From Bacteroidota bacterium (lineage in GTDB: Bacteria > Bacteroidota > Bacteroidia > Bacteroidales > F082): DNA of 64,000 nt. The notes under the pieces were generated by a model, which saw only the letters and a program-made list of their open reading frames with translations, made no database searches and was not told the origin of the DNA. This document shows positions 18,277 to 27,254 of the stretch, piece by piece. Location: assembly GCA_018816765.1 (NCBI GenBank), contig JAHIUX010000011.1, positions 1-64,000 of the forward strand, read 5' to 3'. The stretch's first letter is position 1, and the number at the start of each line of letters is the position of its first letter. The position numbers and the translations under genes were made by a program.

Positions 18277-20178
18277 CTAATACGCCCGTTCGTCGCGACC
18301 CTCGATGTAGTTGATGAATGACTTGTTCACCACCTTGTTTCCGCCAGGCGTAGGATAATTCCCGGTGAAGTACCAGTCGCCTGTATGGGCCGGGATGGCT
18401 TTGTGCAGATTTTCGATGGTCTGATAAACAACACTCACCTTTGCCTTGATGGCCGAAGAAGTGACCATACGGGCAATTCTTTCCGAGATCTGTTCGGCGG
18501 TGAACGGCTTGTAAATCTCCTTCACATAATTCACAATCTGCTCCTTGGGATATTTCTCCTGGGCCTTGCATTTCCGGTAAACCTCGTTGATCACATGTTC
18601 CTGGTGGGTTTCCTTCAGCAATTCGATGGTTGCCCTGAAAGCAATAAAATCGCTCAGCTTGGCCATATCGATGCCATAGCAGTCGGGATACCTGATCTGA
18701 GGAGCTGACGAGGCAATCACAATCTCTCGTGGTCCAAGGCGGTCGAGGATACGTACGATGCTGTTACGCAATGTTGTACCCCGCACGATGGAGTCGTCAA
18801 CAACGACCAGGGTGTCAACGCCCTTGTTCACCACGCCATAGGTGACGTCGTAGATGTGGGCAACAAGGTCTTCGCGCTGGTTATCCTGGGTGATAAAAGT
18901 CCGCAGCTTCATGTCCTTCACGGCAATATCCTCAGCTCGCAAGCGAATTGAAAAGATTTCTTCCAGCTTTTCATCGGTTATATTGCTGCCAAGCGCGATG
19001 ATCTTTTCTTTCTTCACCTGAAGGCAATAGCGGTTCAACTCCTGTACCAATCCCCTGAAAGCCACAGATGCCGTATTCGGTATGTATGAAAACACCGTAT
19101 CCTTCAGGTTGTAATCGATCAGCTTCAGGATTTGTGGTGCAAGCAAACGGCCCAGGTTTTTACGCTCGTGGTAAATATCCCCATCGGTGCCGCGTGAGAA
19201 GTAAATCCGCTCAAATGAACAAGCGCTTTTCGGCCCGGGAGTCCTGATGAGTGCCTCCTCCCAGTTTCCGTTCTTTTTGATGATCAGTGCATGCCCTGGT
19301 TTCACCTCATGGATCAGGCTGACATCAACACCAAAAGCGGTTTGAATAGGGGGGCGTTCCGAGGTGACAACCACTACTTCATCATCAGCATAATAATAGG
19401 CTGGCCTGATGCCTGCCGGATCACGGAATACAAAGGCATCTCCGTGGCCAATCATGCCGGTGATCACATAGCCGCCGTCCCAATGCTCTGAGCTTTCGTC
19501 AAGAATTTTCTGTACGTCAAGCTCACGGGCAATCTCAAGGCTGATGTCCTTTTTGCTTAAGCCTTTTGATTTGTATTTCTGGTAAATCCGCTCATTCTCT
19601 TCGTCGAGGAAATGGCCGGTTTTTTCAAGCACGGTCACCGTGTCGGATGTTTCAACAGGATACTGCCCCAGTTCGACCAGTTTGTTGAATAATTCATCCA
19701 CATTGGTCATATTGAAATTTCCGGCAATCACCAGGTTGCGCGTAAGCCAGTTGTTGGCCCGCACAAACGGATGCAGGTTCGAAATGTCGTTCTTGCCGAA
19801 GGTGCCATACCGCAGGTGTCCCATGAACAATTCTCCGGTAAACTCCATATTGGTCTTCAGCCAGTTAACATCGTTCAGCCTGGCAGGACTTTTCTCATGA
19901 ACTTCCTGAAAAGTGTCGTATACCTTATTGAAAATGTCTTTGATCGGGGTGTTCGAGTTTGACCGGAAGCGGTTGATGTACTTTGTTCCCGGCTTCATAT
20001 CGAGCTTGATACAGGCAATACCGGCGCCGTCCTGACCCCTGTTGTGCTGCTTTTGCATGAGCAGGTGCAGCTTGTGTAAACCATAAAAGGAGTTACCGTA
20101 TTTGGCAAAATAATACTCAAGGGGTTTCAGCAACCTGATGAGGGCAATACCACATTCGTGTTTAACCTGATCACTCAT
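18277..20178 (-). CDS. purF: Amidophosphoribosyltransferase, long PurF form
   Basis: The 633-residue protein has an N-terminal Ntn glutaminase domain (CGIALIRLL with Cys9 as probable nucleophile, so an 8-residue propeptide would be removed, then NRGQDGAGIA and GHLRYGTFGK). A phosphoribosyltransferase domain with the PRPP motif VVVDDSIVRGTTLRNS follows at about 455-470. It makes phosphoribosylamine, the first step of purine synthesis. It is over 100 residues longer than the common PurF, with extra sequence between the domains and at the C-terminus; a second, long type of PurF is usual in Bacteroidota. The ATG at 20178 fits the promoter CAAAAGTA (reverse TACTTTTG) at 20229-20236; longer starts would overlap it. 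Confidence 0.85.
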   Translation of the reverse strand: MSDQVKHECGIALIRLLKPLEYYFAKYGNSFYGLHKLHLLMQKQHNRGQDGAGIACIKLDMKPGTKYINRFRSNSNTPIKDIFNKVYDTFQEVHEKSPARLNDVNWLKTNMEFTGELFMGHLRYGTFGKNDISNLHPFVRANNWLTRNLVIAGNFNMTNVDELFNKLVELGQYPVETSDTVTVLEKTGHFLDEENERIYQKYKSKGLSKKDISLEIARELDVQKILDESSEHWDGGYVITGMIGHGDAFVFRDPAGIRPAYYYADDEVVVVTSERPPIQTAFGVDVSLIHEVKPGHALIIKKNGNWEEALIRTPGPKSACSFERIYFSRGTDGDIYHERKNLGRLLAPQILKLIDYNLKDTVFSYIPNTASVAFRGLVQELNRYCLQVKKEKIIALGSNITDEKLEEIFSIRLRAEDIAVKDMKLRTFITQDNQREDLVAHIYDVTYGVVNKGVDTLVVVDDSIVRGTTLRNSIVRILDRLGPREIVIASSAPQIRYPDCYGIDMAKLSDFIAFRATIELLKETHQEHVINEVYRKCKAQEKYPKEQIVNYVKEIYKPFTAEQISERIARMVTSSAIKAKVSVVYQTIENLHKAIPAHTGDWYFTGNYPTPGGNKVVNKSFINYIEGRDERAY

Positions 20179-20205
20179 TGTATTTGGCTTGGTTCGGTAA
20201 TTTGG

Positions 20206-20236
20206 TAAATTTGCCTTCCGACAAGCTGCAAAAGTA
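20206..20236. promoter_or_regulatory. Divergent promoter pair, purF-like and GNAT genes
   Basis: TAAATTTG at 20206-20213 faces the GNAT gene and TACTTTTG (reverse strand, 20229-20236) faces the purF-like gene. The two elements sit 15 bases apart and their transcripts would overlap at the 5' ends. Confidence 0.45.
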
Positions 20237-20248
20237 ATCAAAAATACG

Positions 20249-20701
20249 ATGATAATCATTCGCAAAGCAATCCCGCAAGAATGGTCTGTTATAGCTGATT
20301 TTCAGCAACTCATGGCCATGGAAACAGAAAATATGTCGCTCGATAGCCACACCCTGGAGCTGGGCGTAAAGCAGGTATTCGACAATCCTGACAAAGGCTG
20401 TTACTACGTGGCAGCGTTTGATGGCACCGTTGTCGGGTCACTCATGATTACCTATGAATGGAGCGACTGGCGCAACCGGACCATCTTCTGGATTCAATCG
20501 GTCTACGTCGACAGGGCACACCGCCGAAGAGGGATTTACCGCCTTCTGTATGCCCACATCAGGGAAATAGCGCAAAACGACGAAAGCATAGGCGGCATCA
20601 GGTTATATGTCGACAAAACAAATTTGCCTGCGCAGAAAACCTATGCCAACCTGGGAATGAATGGCGAGCATTACCAGCTTTTCGAATGGATGAAAAGCTA
20701 A
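20249..20701 (+). CDS. GNAT-family N-acetyltransferase
   Basis: The 150-residue cytoplasmic protein has the GNAT order: an N-terminal IIIRKAIPQEWSVIADFQQL, a central strand TVVGSLMITYEW, the acetyl-CoA site QSVYVDRAHRRRGIYRLLY where RRRGIY stands in for the usual RxxGxG/A, and the C-terminal RLYVDKTNLPAQKTYANLGM with the conserved asparagine and tyrosine. It should acetylate a small amine or a protein N-terminus; the substrate cannot be read from sequence. It is divergent from the purF-like gene and monocistronic. Confidence 0.88.
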   Translation: MIIIRKAIPQEWSVIADFQQLMAMETENMSLDSHTLELGVKQVFDNPDKGCYYVAAFDGTVVGSLMITYEWSDWRNRTIFWIQSVYVDRAHRRRGIYRLLYAHIREIAQNDESIGGIRLYVDKTNLPAQKTYANLGMNGEHYQLFEWMKS

Positions 20702-20780
20702 CCTGCCCGAGGACTGCCTTGTAATTTCATCACAGATTTTCCTGCTTCGAACGTTTGGGCTTAATGCGGCCACTTTTTGC

Positions 20781-20788
20781 TAAATTTG
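20781..20788 (+). promoter_or_regulatory. -7 promoter element of yfcC-like gene
   Basis: TAAATTTG at 20781-20788 matches TAnnTTTG, 19 bases upstream of the ATG at 20808. Confidence 0.5.
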
Positions 20789-20807
20789 CCATTCATCCAC
20801 CCCCAAC

Positions 20808-22433
20808 ATGACTAAAAAACTGAAAGTCCCACATACCTACGTCATCGTTTTTTTCATCATCATGGTTGCGGCCATCATGACCTGGTTCATTCCTCCCGGA
20901 AAATACATCCCGGTGACTCAAACCATTCAGGGATCTGAACAGTCGCAGCTGGTGTTTCATTACAAGCCCGATCTGCCCGAAAACATCCAGCAAAACTTTA
21001 ATTGCCAGCCACAAACATGGCAGGTATTTTCGGCCTTATTCAAAGGATTCGTCAAACAAAGCGGCATCATCATTTTCATTCTGATGATCGGTGGTGCATT
21101 CTGGATCATGAACCAAAGCAAGGCCATTGATGCAGGCATTTATGCATTTTTGCGCTTTACCGATAAACTCGGACATTACAAACTGCTGAAAGCGATTGGT
21201 GTGGACAACATCATTATGGTACTGATCATGCTGATGTTTAGCGCTTTTGGGGCCATCTTCGGCATGAGCGAAGAAACCATCGCGTTCACCATCATCCTGG
21301 TTCCTCTGGCCATATCGATGGGATATGATTCCATTGTGGGGGTTTGCCTGGTGTATGTTGCAGCCCATCTTGGGTTTGCGGGAGCCATACTGAATCCGTT
21401 TACCATCGGCATAGCACAGGGTCTTGCCGATTTACCGCTGTTTTCCGGTATTGGCTTCAGGATCTTCAGCTGGCTGATCATCAATATGACCGGGTTCTTC
21501 TTCATTTTGCGCTACGCCCGCAGGATCAGGCTGAACCCGCAATCGTCAATCATGTACGAAGCGGATGCCTATTGGCGGAAAAAAGAAGCCGGCGTTGAAA
21601 CGCGCGTCACCTATTACACCCCCCGCATGGCCTGGATAGTGTATGTGCTTTTATCCCTTGCCCTGGGTGTTTTCGCCTATCTGTATCCGGAAACCACCAT
21701 TGTTTTGGGCAACAGCAGTTACACCTTCGTCCTTATTCCGGTGACAGTCGTTTTGTTTTTGCTTATAGGTTATTTTTCGCTCCGGAAATCAGTCCATTAT
21801 TTCATCCTGTTGCTGCTCGGATTTACTATTTTGTACCTCATCGTTGGGGTGATGGGATATGGCTGGTATGTGAAGGAAATTGCCACCCTTTTCCTTGTTA
21901 TGGGCATCGCCAGCGGACTTGCAATCAATAAAACAGCCGACGAAATTGCACGGCTTTTCCTCGAAGGCGTCAGCGACATCCTGTCGGCGGCCATCATCGT
22001 TGGACTCGCTGGTGGCATCATTGTCATCCTCGAAGATGGCGGCATTATCGACTCCATCCTTTATGGTTTGTCGAAAGCCATGGGCGACTTTGGCCAAATT
22101 GCTTCCGTGAGTGTGATGTATGGCATTCAAACAGTGATCAATATCGTAATCCCTTCTGGGTCGGCAAAGGCAGCCATCACCATGCCGATCATGGCTCCTT
22201 TCAGCGACCTGATCGGGGTATCGCGGCAGGCAACAGTTATGGCATTTCAGTTTGGCGATGGTTTCACCAATATGATTACCCCGACCTCCGGTGTGTTGAT
22301 CGCGGTGCTCGGTGTTGCTCGCATTCCTTACGACAAATGGTTGCGGTGGGTGTGGCCCTTGATTCTGACACTCATCATCCTGGGATTTATCCTGCTGATA
22401 CCCACGGTGACCATGCAACTGGATGGATTCTGA
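20808..22433 (+). CDS. YfcC/DcuC-ArcD family membrane transporter
   Basis: The 541-residue inner-membrane protein has about a dozen hydrophobic segments and a YfcC-like start, VPHTYVIVFFIIMVAAIMTW followed by FIPPGKY. Family marks are FGAIFGMSEETIAFTIILVP, AHLGFAGAILNPFTIGIAQG, and the C-terminal VIPSGSAKAAITMPIMAPFS and FGDGFTNMITPTSG. Proteins of this family move basic amino acids or C4-dicarboxylates, commonly as an energy-neutral antiport; which one applies here is unknown. It has its own promoter, and the M14 peptidase gene converges on it 24 bases beyond its stop. Confidence 0.9.
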   Translation: MTKKLKVPHTYVIVFFIIMVAAIMTWFIPPGKYIPVTQTIQGSEQSQLVFHYKPDLPENIQQNFNCQPQTWQVFSALFKGFVKQSGIIIFILMIGGAFWIMNQSKAIDAGIYAFLRFTDKLGHYKLLKAIGVDNIIMVLIMLMFSAFGAIFGMSEETIAFTIILVPLAISMGYDSIVGVCLVYVAAHLGFAGAILNPFTIGIAQGLADLPLFSGIGFRIFSWLIINMTGFFFILRYARRIRLNPQSSIMYEADAYWRKKEAGVETRVTYYTPRMAWIVYVLLSLALGVFAYLYPETTIVLGNSSYTFVLIPVTVVLFLLIGYFSLRKSVHYFILLLLGFTILYLIVGVMGYGWYVKEIATLFLVMGIASGLAINKTADEIARLFLEGVSDILSAAIIVGLAGGIIVILEDGGIIDSILYGLSKAMGDFGQIASVSVMYGIQTVINIVIPSGSAKAAITMPIMAPFSDLIGVSRQATVMAFQFGDGFTNMITPTSGVLIAVLGVARIPYDKWLRWVWPLILTLIILGFILLIPTVTMQLDGF

Positions 22434-22457
22434 GAACGTGTTGGAATAATAACTGGC

Positions 22458-24239
22458 TTACTGTTTCATTATCCGCGCCACCGGATAAACCATAAAGTGG
22501 CTATCCCACCAGGGCGTTTGGCTATAGAACCAGTTCAGCTGAGCCCAGTCGTTCGCGGCAAAATCAGCATTTTCTGTCTTTTTTGCTTCAAATGCTTCCT
22601 TTAATCCAGGTATGCTGTCACACATTTTGCTGGCCAGTGGCTCCATCACATAGGACTCAGCATATTCTTTTTGTTCAAAGATCACATTAAAAAAACCCCA
22701 TTCAAGAAAAGAACCGTTGCCGCGGGGTTCAAGCATTTGCGCTATCAGCGGGGCAAGGGGCTGATCCATTGGTACCAGGGCGCTTCCTTTAGCGAAAGGC
22801 ATCGTTTTCCGGCGTGTTTCAAACTGCATTTGTGCAAGCCGTTGCCTGCCTTCGTAAGGGTTTTTATGCCACGAAACGAAGTTGAAGAAATAGGTTTCCA
22901 CATCCAGTTCGGTTTCCTCTTCCAGTTTCGTCAGCCTGATGCCGTGCAACTCAAGTCTCCGGATGATTTCAGTCCATTCAGGTGGAATCACATAGGCTTC
23001 GGGAAGTTTAACTTCATTACTGACTTCGGCATGGTTAAAAAGGGGCAGGCTGAATGTAACCGCCTTGGTATTGTCATAGGTAAACAAATCGCCGCCGGTG
23101 AGTGCGCTTTTCGTGATATCGTAAGCAAAGCCATCGAACAAAACCATGCTGCTGTCGTGCATATTCACTTCAAACTTCAGCGGAAAAGGCTTCTCCCTGA
23201 AATCAGTGAAGGCCGTGTAATCATTGGCCTCAGCGATGAGCCTGCTAAGTTGGTCCGATTGTTTATTCAGTATTTCCAGGCTGGCCTCGATCATTTTCCT
23301 GGTCGACTCAACACGGATTTTATATGGTTTGAGCATATGCGTTTCGATGAGCAAACCCGGGCAGTTTCGCAAGGCGGTGTAACCCTGGGAGAACATCGGT
23401 CCGGCAACGCCCGACACCAGTCCGCTGCGCGGGTCGTGCCACTGCCTGAAACTTACATACGGAAAGATCGGGAAGCCGGCTTTGTGCATTTCTTTTTCGA
23501 TATATGGCAAATAGGTTTTCTCCTGCCACTGTGTCAAAGGCGCCACCATATTCCCGCCAGTTTCGAGGGCATAAGTAAGTACATATTGGTAATCAGCACC
23601 ATCGGTAGTATGTGTGTCGATGAAAAACGAAGGCCTCCAGGCATCGAAAAGCCTGAGCCAGGCTTGCATTTCAGGCGCATCGGCTTTCAGGTAATCACGA
23701 TTCAAATTCAGGTTTTGCGCCGTGGTGCGCCAACCCATCTCCACAGGCCCGTTTTGGTTGATGCGGCCATAGGGTCCGAAGCGCTCATGACCGTCGACAT
23801 TGAATATGGGAATAAACAACAAACTAACCTTTTCGAAATGCCTTGTCATGCTTCCATCGACCACCAGGTCTCGCAAAAAGGTCAGCATGGCATCCTTGCC
23901 TTCCGACTCGCCCGGGTGAATACAGGCCTGAACCATCAACACGATCCTTCCGGTCTTGCGGATGGCTGCAGGATCGCTTAATCCATCCCGGTCATACACC
24001 AGGTAAACCAGGTCGCGGCCTTGCGGACTTATACCGAACGTGGAGGTAGTGATGCGGTCAGAATGATCGTCGAGCTGGCTGATAAAGCGCATGGTTTCAT
24101 CATACCTAGGTGTGGCCTTGAAGCCCGAAAGTTCATACGCCGTTTGCCATTGTATTTCCTGTGCCGCAAGTTCACTGGCTACAGTTAACAGCGATAAGGC
24201 CAATGAAAACACAACTATTCTTTTAAGCCTGAAAAGCAT
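22458..24239 (-). CDS. Secreted M14-family zinc carboxypeptidase
   Basis: The 593-residue protein has a signal peptide (RIVVFSLALSLLTVASELAA, cleavage near residue 27) and an M14 catalytic domain. The zinc ligands appear in CIHPGESEGKD (His108, Glu111) and FIDTHTTDG (His210). NVDGHERFG and NLNLNRDY (with the substrate-binding Asn-Arg) lie between them, and LLIETHMLK carries the probable general-base glutamate. It should cleave C-terminal residues, or peptidoglycan peptides, outside the cytoplasm. The C-terminal 200 residues are of unknown fold. The ATG at 24239 is chosen for the signal peptide; the open frame extends to 24302 across the end of the upstream gene, so translational coupling from a longer start cannot be excluded. 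Confidence 0.9.
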   Translation of the reverse strand: MLFRLKRIVVFSLALSLLTVASELAAQEIQWQTAYELSGFKATPRYDETMRFISQLDDHSDRITTSTFGISPQGRDLVYLVYDRDGLSDPAAIRKTGRIVLMVQACIHPGESEGKDAMLTFLRDLVVDGSMTRHFEKVSLLFIPIFNVDGHERFGPYGRINQNGPVEMGWRTTAQNLNLNRDYLKADAPEMQAWLRLFDAWRPSFFIDTHTTDGADYQYVLTYALETGGNMVAPLTQWQEKTYLPYIEKEMHKAGFPIFPYVSFRQWHDPRSGLVSGVAGPMFSQGYTALRNCPGLLIETHMLKPYKIRVESTRKMIEASLEILNKQSDQLSRLIAEANDYTAFTDFREKPFPLKFEVNMHDSSMVLFDGFAYDITKSALTGGDLFTYDNTKAVTFSLPLFNHAEVSNEVKLPEAYVIPPEWTEIIRRLELHGIRLTKLEEETELDVETYFFNFVSWHKNPYEGRQRLAQMQFETRRKTMPFAKGSALVPMDQPLAPLIAQMLEPRGNGSFLEWGFFNVIFEQKEYAESYVMEPLASKMCDSIPGLKEAFEAKKTENADFAANDWAQLNWFYSQTPWWDSHFMVYPVARIMKQ

Positions 24240-24298
24240 AATTACCTCATTGATCGATTTGTATAATAAATTCATCATATGGTCCGGCATTGACTGGC

Positions 24299-24715
24299 TC
24301 ACAGCAATACCAGGCTGAGCAAAAACATGATATAGGCCATCGGGGTCAGCACCCTGTGGTCGATGCGGGCAAATTCAGTGTCTTTTACCGTTCTGAACAA
24401 GCCCATCACCTTAAATTCTCCCACTACCCGCACCAGCAAAAACCCCGAAATGGCATAGAACAGGTTTTCCATCACATTATCCCTGTGGCCATCCATGATT
24501 TGTATAGTGCGCAGAATAACCATACCTCCGGCAAGGAATAAAGCAAGCGACTGGACAATAAACCATTTTTTACCCTTTGAGGAAGGATCGCCCTCATGTT
24601 GCGGCATGATAAAACTGGTTCTGAACTTCCCCCTCATAAGGATAACCCATGAAGTGAATGCGCTGACAATCATCATCAGCGAAAGGGCAGTTCCACACAA
24701 TAGTGTCAGGGTCAT
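24299..24715 (-). CDS. DUF3995-like integral membrane protein
   Basis: The 138-residue protein has four predicted membrane helices. The segment VRVVGEFKVMGLFRTVKDTE followed by FARIDHRVLTPMAYIM matches the signature I associate with DUF3995 proteins (GEFK..GFFK..K.T.FA..D). Function is unknown. It is 27 bases downstream of the phosphofructokinase gene and 59 bases upstream of the peptidase gene, all on the minus strand, so the three may be one transcription unit. Confidence 0.7.
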   Translation of the reverse strand: MTLTLLCGTALSLMMIVSAFTSWVILMRGKFRTSFIMPQHEGDPSSKGKKWFIVQSLALFLAGGMVILRTIQIMDGHRDNVMENLFYAISGFLLVRVVGEFKVMGLFRTVKDTEFARIDHRVLTPMAYIMFLLSLVLL

Positions 24716-24742
24716 TTGTTTATGGATTTATTGATGGTTTTA

Positions 24743-25780
24743 TTACACATCACATTTGTCGCCCATGCAAATATCGAGTGCCCTGGCCTTTGCAATCAGT
24801 GAGTGGTCAACAGGGACCAAACGTGTTTTACCAGCCACTTCATCGAGCGGGATGCTTGAGGTTTGTCCGTTTTTGTTGATCACCATCCGGCCATAATGTT
24901 CCTTTGCAATCAGTTCAACAGCGTGAGAACCGAAGCGCGTCGCCAGGATGCGGTCCATAGGCGAGGGACTTCCGCCGCGTTGTATATAGCCGAGTATGGT
25001 CTTTCGGGTTTCAATCCTGGTACCGCTTTCTATCATTGAAGCGATGTAATCGGCTGCTGAAATGAATTCTTTCGGTCGTTCGATGCCTTCGGCAACAACC
25101 ACAATGGAATAGGGTTTCTTTTTATATGCCCTGTCGAGCAGATAGCGGTTTATGGCTTTGGTGTCGAGTTCAAGTTCGGGCAACAGGATCACATCGCCAC
25201 CACCGGCAAGCCCTGCATAAAGGGTCAGCCATCCGGCATTGTGTCCCATGATCTCTATCACCATGATGCGCTTGTGTGAGTTTGCTGTGGTGTGCAGGCG
25301 ATCGATGGCATCAGTGGCGATGTTCAGTGCTGAATCAAAGCCAAAGGTGAAGTCGGTTCCAAACACATCATTGTCAATGGTTTTCGGAATTCCAATCACA
25401 TTCAGGCCAATCTCAGCCAACAGATTCGCTGTTTTCTGTGTGCCATTACCGCCTATGCAAACAAGGCAGTCAAGGCCGAGTTCCTTGTAATTCTTTTTGA
25501 TGATCTTCGGCTTATTAAGGCCATCACTACTCGATTTCTTAAACGGCTTTTCACGCGAGGTGCCCAATATTGTCCCGCCAAGGGTGAGTATCCCCGACAA
25601 GGCTGATTCGGGCAATTCCTGGTATTCCTTGTTGAGCAGGCCTGAAAAGCCCGATGCAATGCCAACGACCTCCATGCCATAGCGCACGATGGCTGTCTTA
25701 CCGACTCCCCTGATGGCTGCATTAATTCCGGGACAATCGCCCCCGGCCGAAAGTATGCCAATACGTTGTGGTTTGCCCAT
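24743..25780 (-). CDS. pfkA: 6-phosphofructokinase, mixed ATP/PPi-type active site
   Basis: The 345-residue cytoplasmic enzyme phosphorylates fructose 6-phosphate in glycolysis. The N-terminal phosphate loop is GILSAGGDCPGINAAIRG (GGDCPGIN at residues 13-20). The donor-binding segment is IGGNGTQKT (110-114 GGNGT) and the catalytic segment is PKTIDND (132-138). In the family, glycine after GGD/GGN favours ATP while aspartate there favours pyrophosphate; lysine in PKTIDND is typical of pyrophosphate and group III enzymes. This protein has glycine at the first position and lysine at the second, and Asn112 replaces the usual Asp. ATP is the more likely donor, but this is inference. Confidence 0.93.
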   Translation of the reverse strand: MGKPQRIGILSAGGDCPGINAAIRGVGKTAIVRYGMEVVGIASGFSGLLNKEYQELPESALSGILTLGGTILGTSREKPFKKSSSDGLNKPKIIKKNYKELGLDCLVCIGGNGTQKTANLLAEIGLNVIGIPKTIDNDVFGTDFTFGFDSALNIATDAIDRLHTTANSHKRIMVIEIMGHNAGWLTLYAGLAGGGDVILLPELELDTKAINRYLLDRAYKKKPYSIVVVAEGIERPKEFISAADYIASMIESGTRIETRKTILGYIQRGGSPSPMDRILATRFGSHAVELIAKEHYGRMVINKNGQTSSIPLDEVAGKTRLVPVDHSLIAKARALDICMGDKCDV

Positions 25781-25856
25781 GACTGTTATTGATTTGAATA
25801 ATGCAAATTAAGGTAATTTCTTCGGGCTTGCCCTGAAATATTCTGATAATTTTGGA

Positions 25857-25864
25857 TACCTTTG
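25857..25864 (+). promoter_or_regulatory. -7 promoter element of symporter gene
   Basis: TACCTTTG at 25857-25864 matches TAnnTTTG and lies 76 bases upstream of the chosen ATG at 25941. It argues against the TTG-started frame from 25893. Confidence 0.5.
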
Positions 25865-25940
25865 AACAGAATCTGATGCTTCGCCTGCTTTTTTGCATGC
25901 AGTGAAACGATTTCACAAGGCATCACATAACGCCATAGGC

Positions 25941-27248
25941 ATGACTATGCATCAAAAAAAACGAATCGCACTCCATTGGCAAATCCTCATCGGTATGCTG
26001 GCAGGCGTCATTTTTGGCTTGCTAGCGGTGAATTTCGGCTGGATTGAGTTTACCGGGAACTGGATCAAACCCTGGGGGATCATCTTCATCAACCTGCTGA
26101 AACTGATCGCCATTCCGTTGATTATTGCTTCGCTAATCAGTGGCGTTTCAGGACTGAACGACGTTTCGCGCCTTTCGCGCATGGGGCTGAAAACAATCAG
26201 CCTTTACATTGTCACCACCGTCATCGCCATCAGCACTGGCTTGCTCGTGGTGAACCTGACGAATCCCGGCAAGTTTCTGCCCCATGAAAAGGCCATGGAG
26301 TTTCAGCAGAAATTCGCATCAAACCTCGACCAGCAGGCTGTCGGCAAATCAGCAGCAAACGGTCCGCTTCAATTTGTGGTTGACCTGGTTCCGGACAATA
26401 TTTTCGCAGCCCTCACCAACAATGGCAGCATGTTGCAGGTGATTTTCTTTTCGCTGCTTTTTGGTGTTGCCATCATCATGCTGCCCGAAAGCAAAACCAA
26501 GCCAATCAAGGATTTCTTTGAAGCGCTGAATGAGGTTGTCATGAAGATGATTCATTTGGTGATGTCTGTGGCTCCCATTGGAGTTTTTTCGCTCATCGCC
26601 GCCTTGCTCGTCGATGTGGCAGGCAGCAACCCGACCGACACCCTTGCTTTGTTCAGCTCGCTGGGTATGTACGCGCTTACCGTAATGATCGGGTTGCTGG
26701 TGATTGTATTTGTGATATACCCATTTATCATCCGCACCTTTACCATCCTGCGCTTCAAGGATTTTCTGAAAGGCATGGCCCCTGCGCAGCTCCTGGCCTT
26801 CTCAACGAGTTCGAGTGCAGCCACCCTTCCCATGACGATGGAATGTTGCGAAGACAACCTCGGCGTGAAAAAGGAAATCAGCAGCTTTGTGCTTCCCCTT
26901 GGAGCCACCATTAATATGGATGGCACCAGCCTGTATCAGGCCGTTGCAGCTGTTTTTATCGCACAGATTTATGGCATGGATCTTGACTTTATGCAGCAGA
27001 TGACCATTATCCTTACGGCCACACTGGCATCCATCGGATCGGCTGCTGTGCCAGGTGCAGGCATGATCATGCTGGTCATTGTGCTCACGTCGGTTGGCAT
27101 CCCCACCGAAGGCATCGCCCTCGTTTTTGCTGTCGACAGGCCGCTCGACATGATGCGCACCGTGGTAAACGTTACTGGTGACGCCACCATTTCGTGCATC
27201 ATTGCCCACCAGGAAAACAAACTTATTCCACCGGATAACTTAAGCTAA
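25941..27248 (+). CDS. Dicarboxylate/amino acid:cation symporter
   Basis: The 435-residue inner-membrane protein belongs to the DAACS (GltP/DctA) family. It shows the helical core with NLLKLIAIPLIIASLISGVS, the serine-rich hairpin FSTSSSAATLPMTMECCEDN, the unwound helix FVLPLGATINMDGTSLYQ with the sodium/substrate motif NMDGT, and the second hairpin SIGSAAVPGAGMIMLVIVL. The C-terminal VDRPLDMMRTVVNVTGDA contains the conserved substrate-binding aspartate and asparagine. It takes up glutamate, aspartate or C4-dicarboxylates with sodium or protons. The BNR-repeat secreted protein gene follows after 6 bases and may share the transcript. Confidence 0.94.
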   Translation: MTMHQKKRIALHWQILIGMLAGVIFGLLAVNFGWIEFTGNWIKPWGIIFINLLKLIAIPLIIASLISGVSGLNDVSRLSRMGLKTISLYIVTTVIAISTGLLVVNLTNPGKFLPHEKAMEFQQKFASNLDQQAVGKSAANGPLQFVVDLVPDNIFAALTNNGSMLQVIFFSLLFGVAIIMLPESKTKPIKDFFEALNEVVMKMIHLVMSVAPIGVFSLIAALLVDVAGSNPTDTLALFSSLGMYALTVMIGLLVIVFVIYPFIIRTFTILRFKDFLKGMAPAQLLAFSTSSSAATLPMTMECCEDNLGVKKEISSFVLPLGATINMDGTSLYQAVAAVFIAQIYGMDLDFMQQMTIILTATLASIGSAAVPGAGMIMLVIVLTSVGIPTEGIALVFAVDRPLDMMRTVVNVTGDATISCIIAHQENKLIPPDNLS

Positions 27249-27254
27249 ACCCCA

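Noticed and set aside
22671-23981. 436-codon open frame on the plus strand
   Set aside because: It lies entirely opposite the M14 peptidase gene, whose catalytic motifs are clear; the translation shows no domain.
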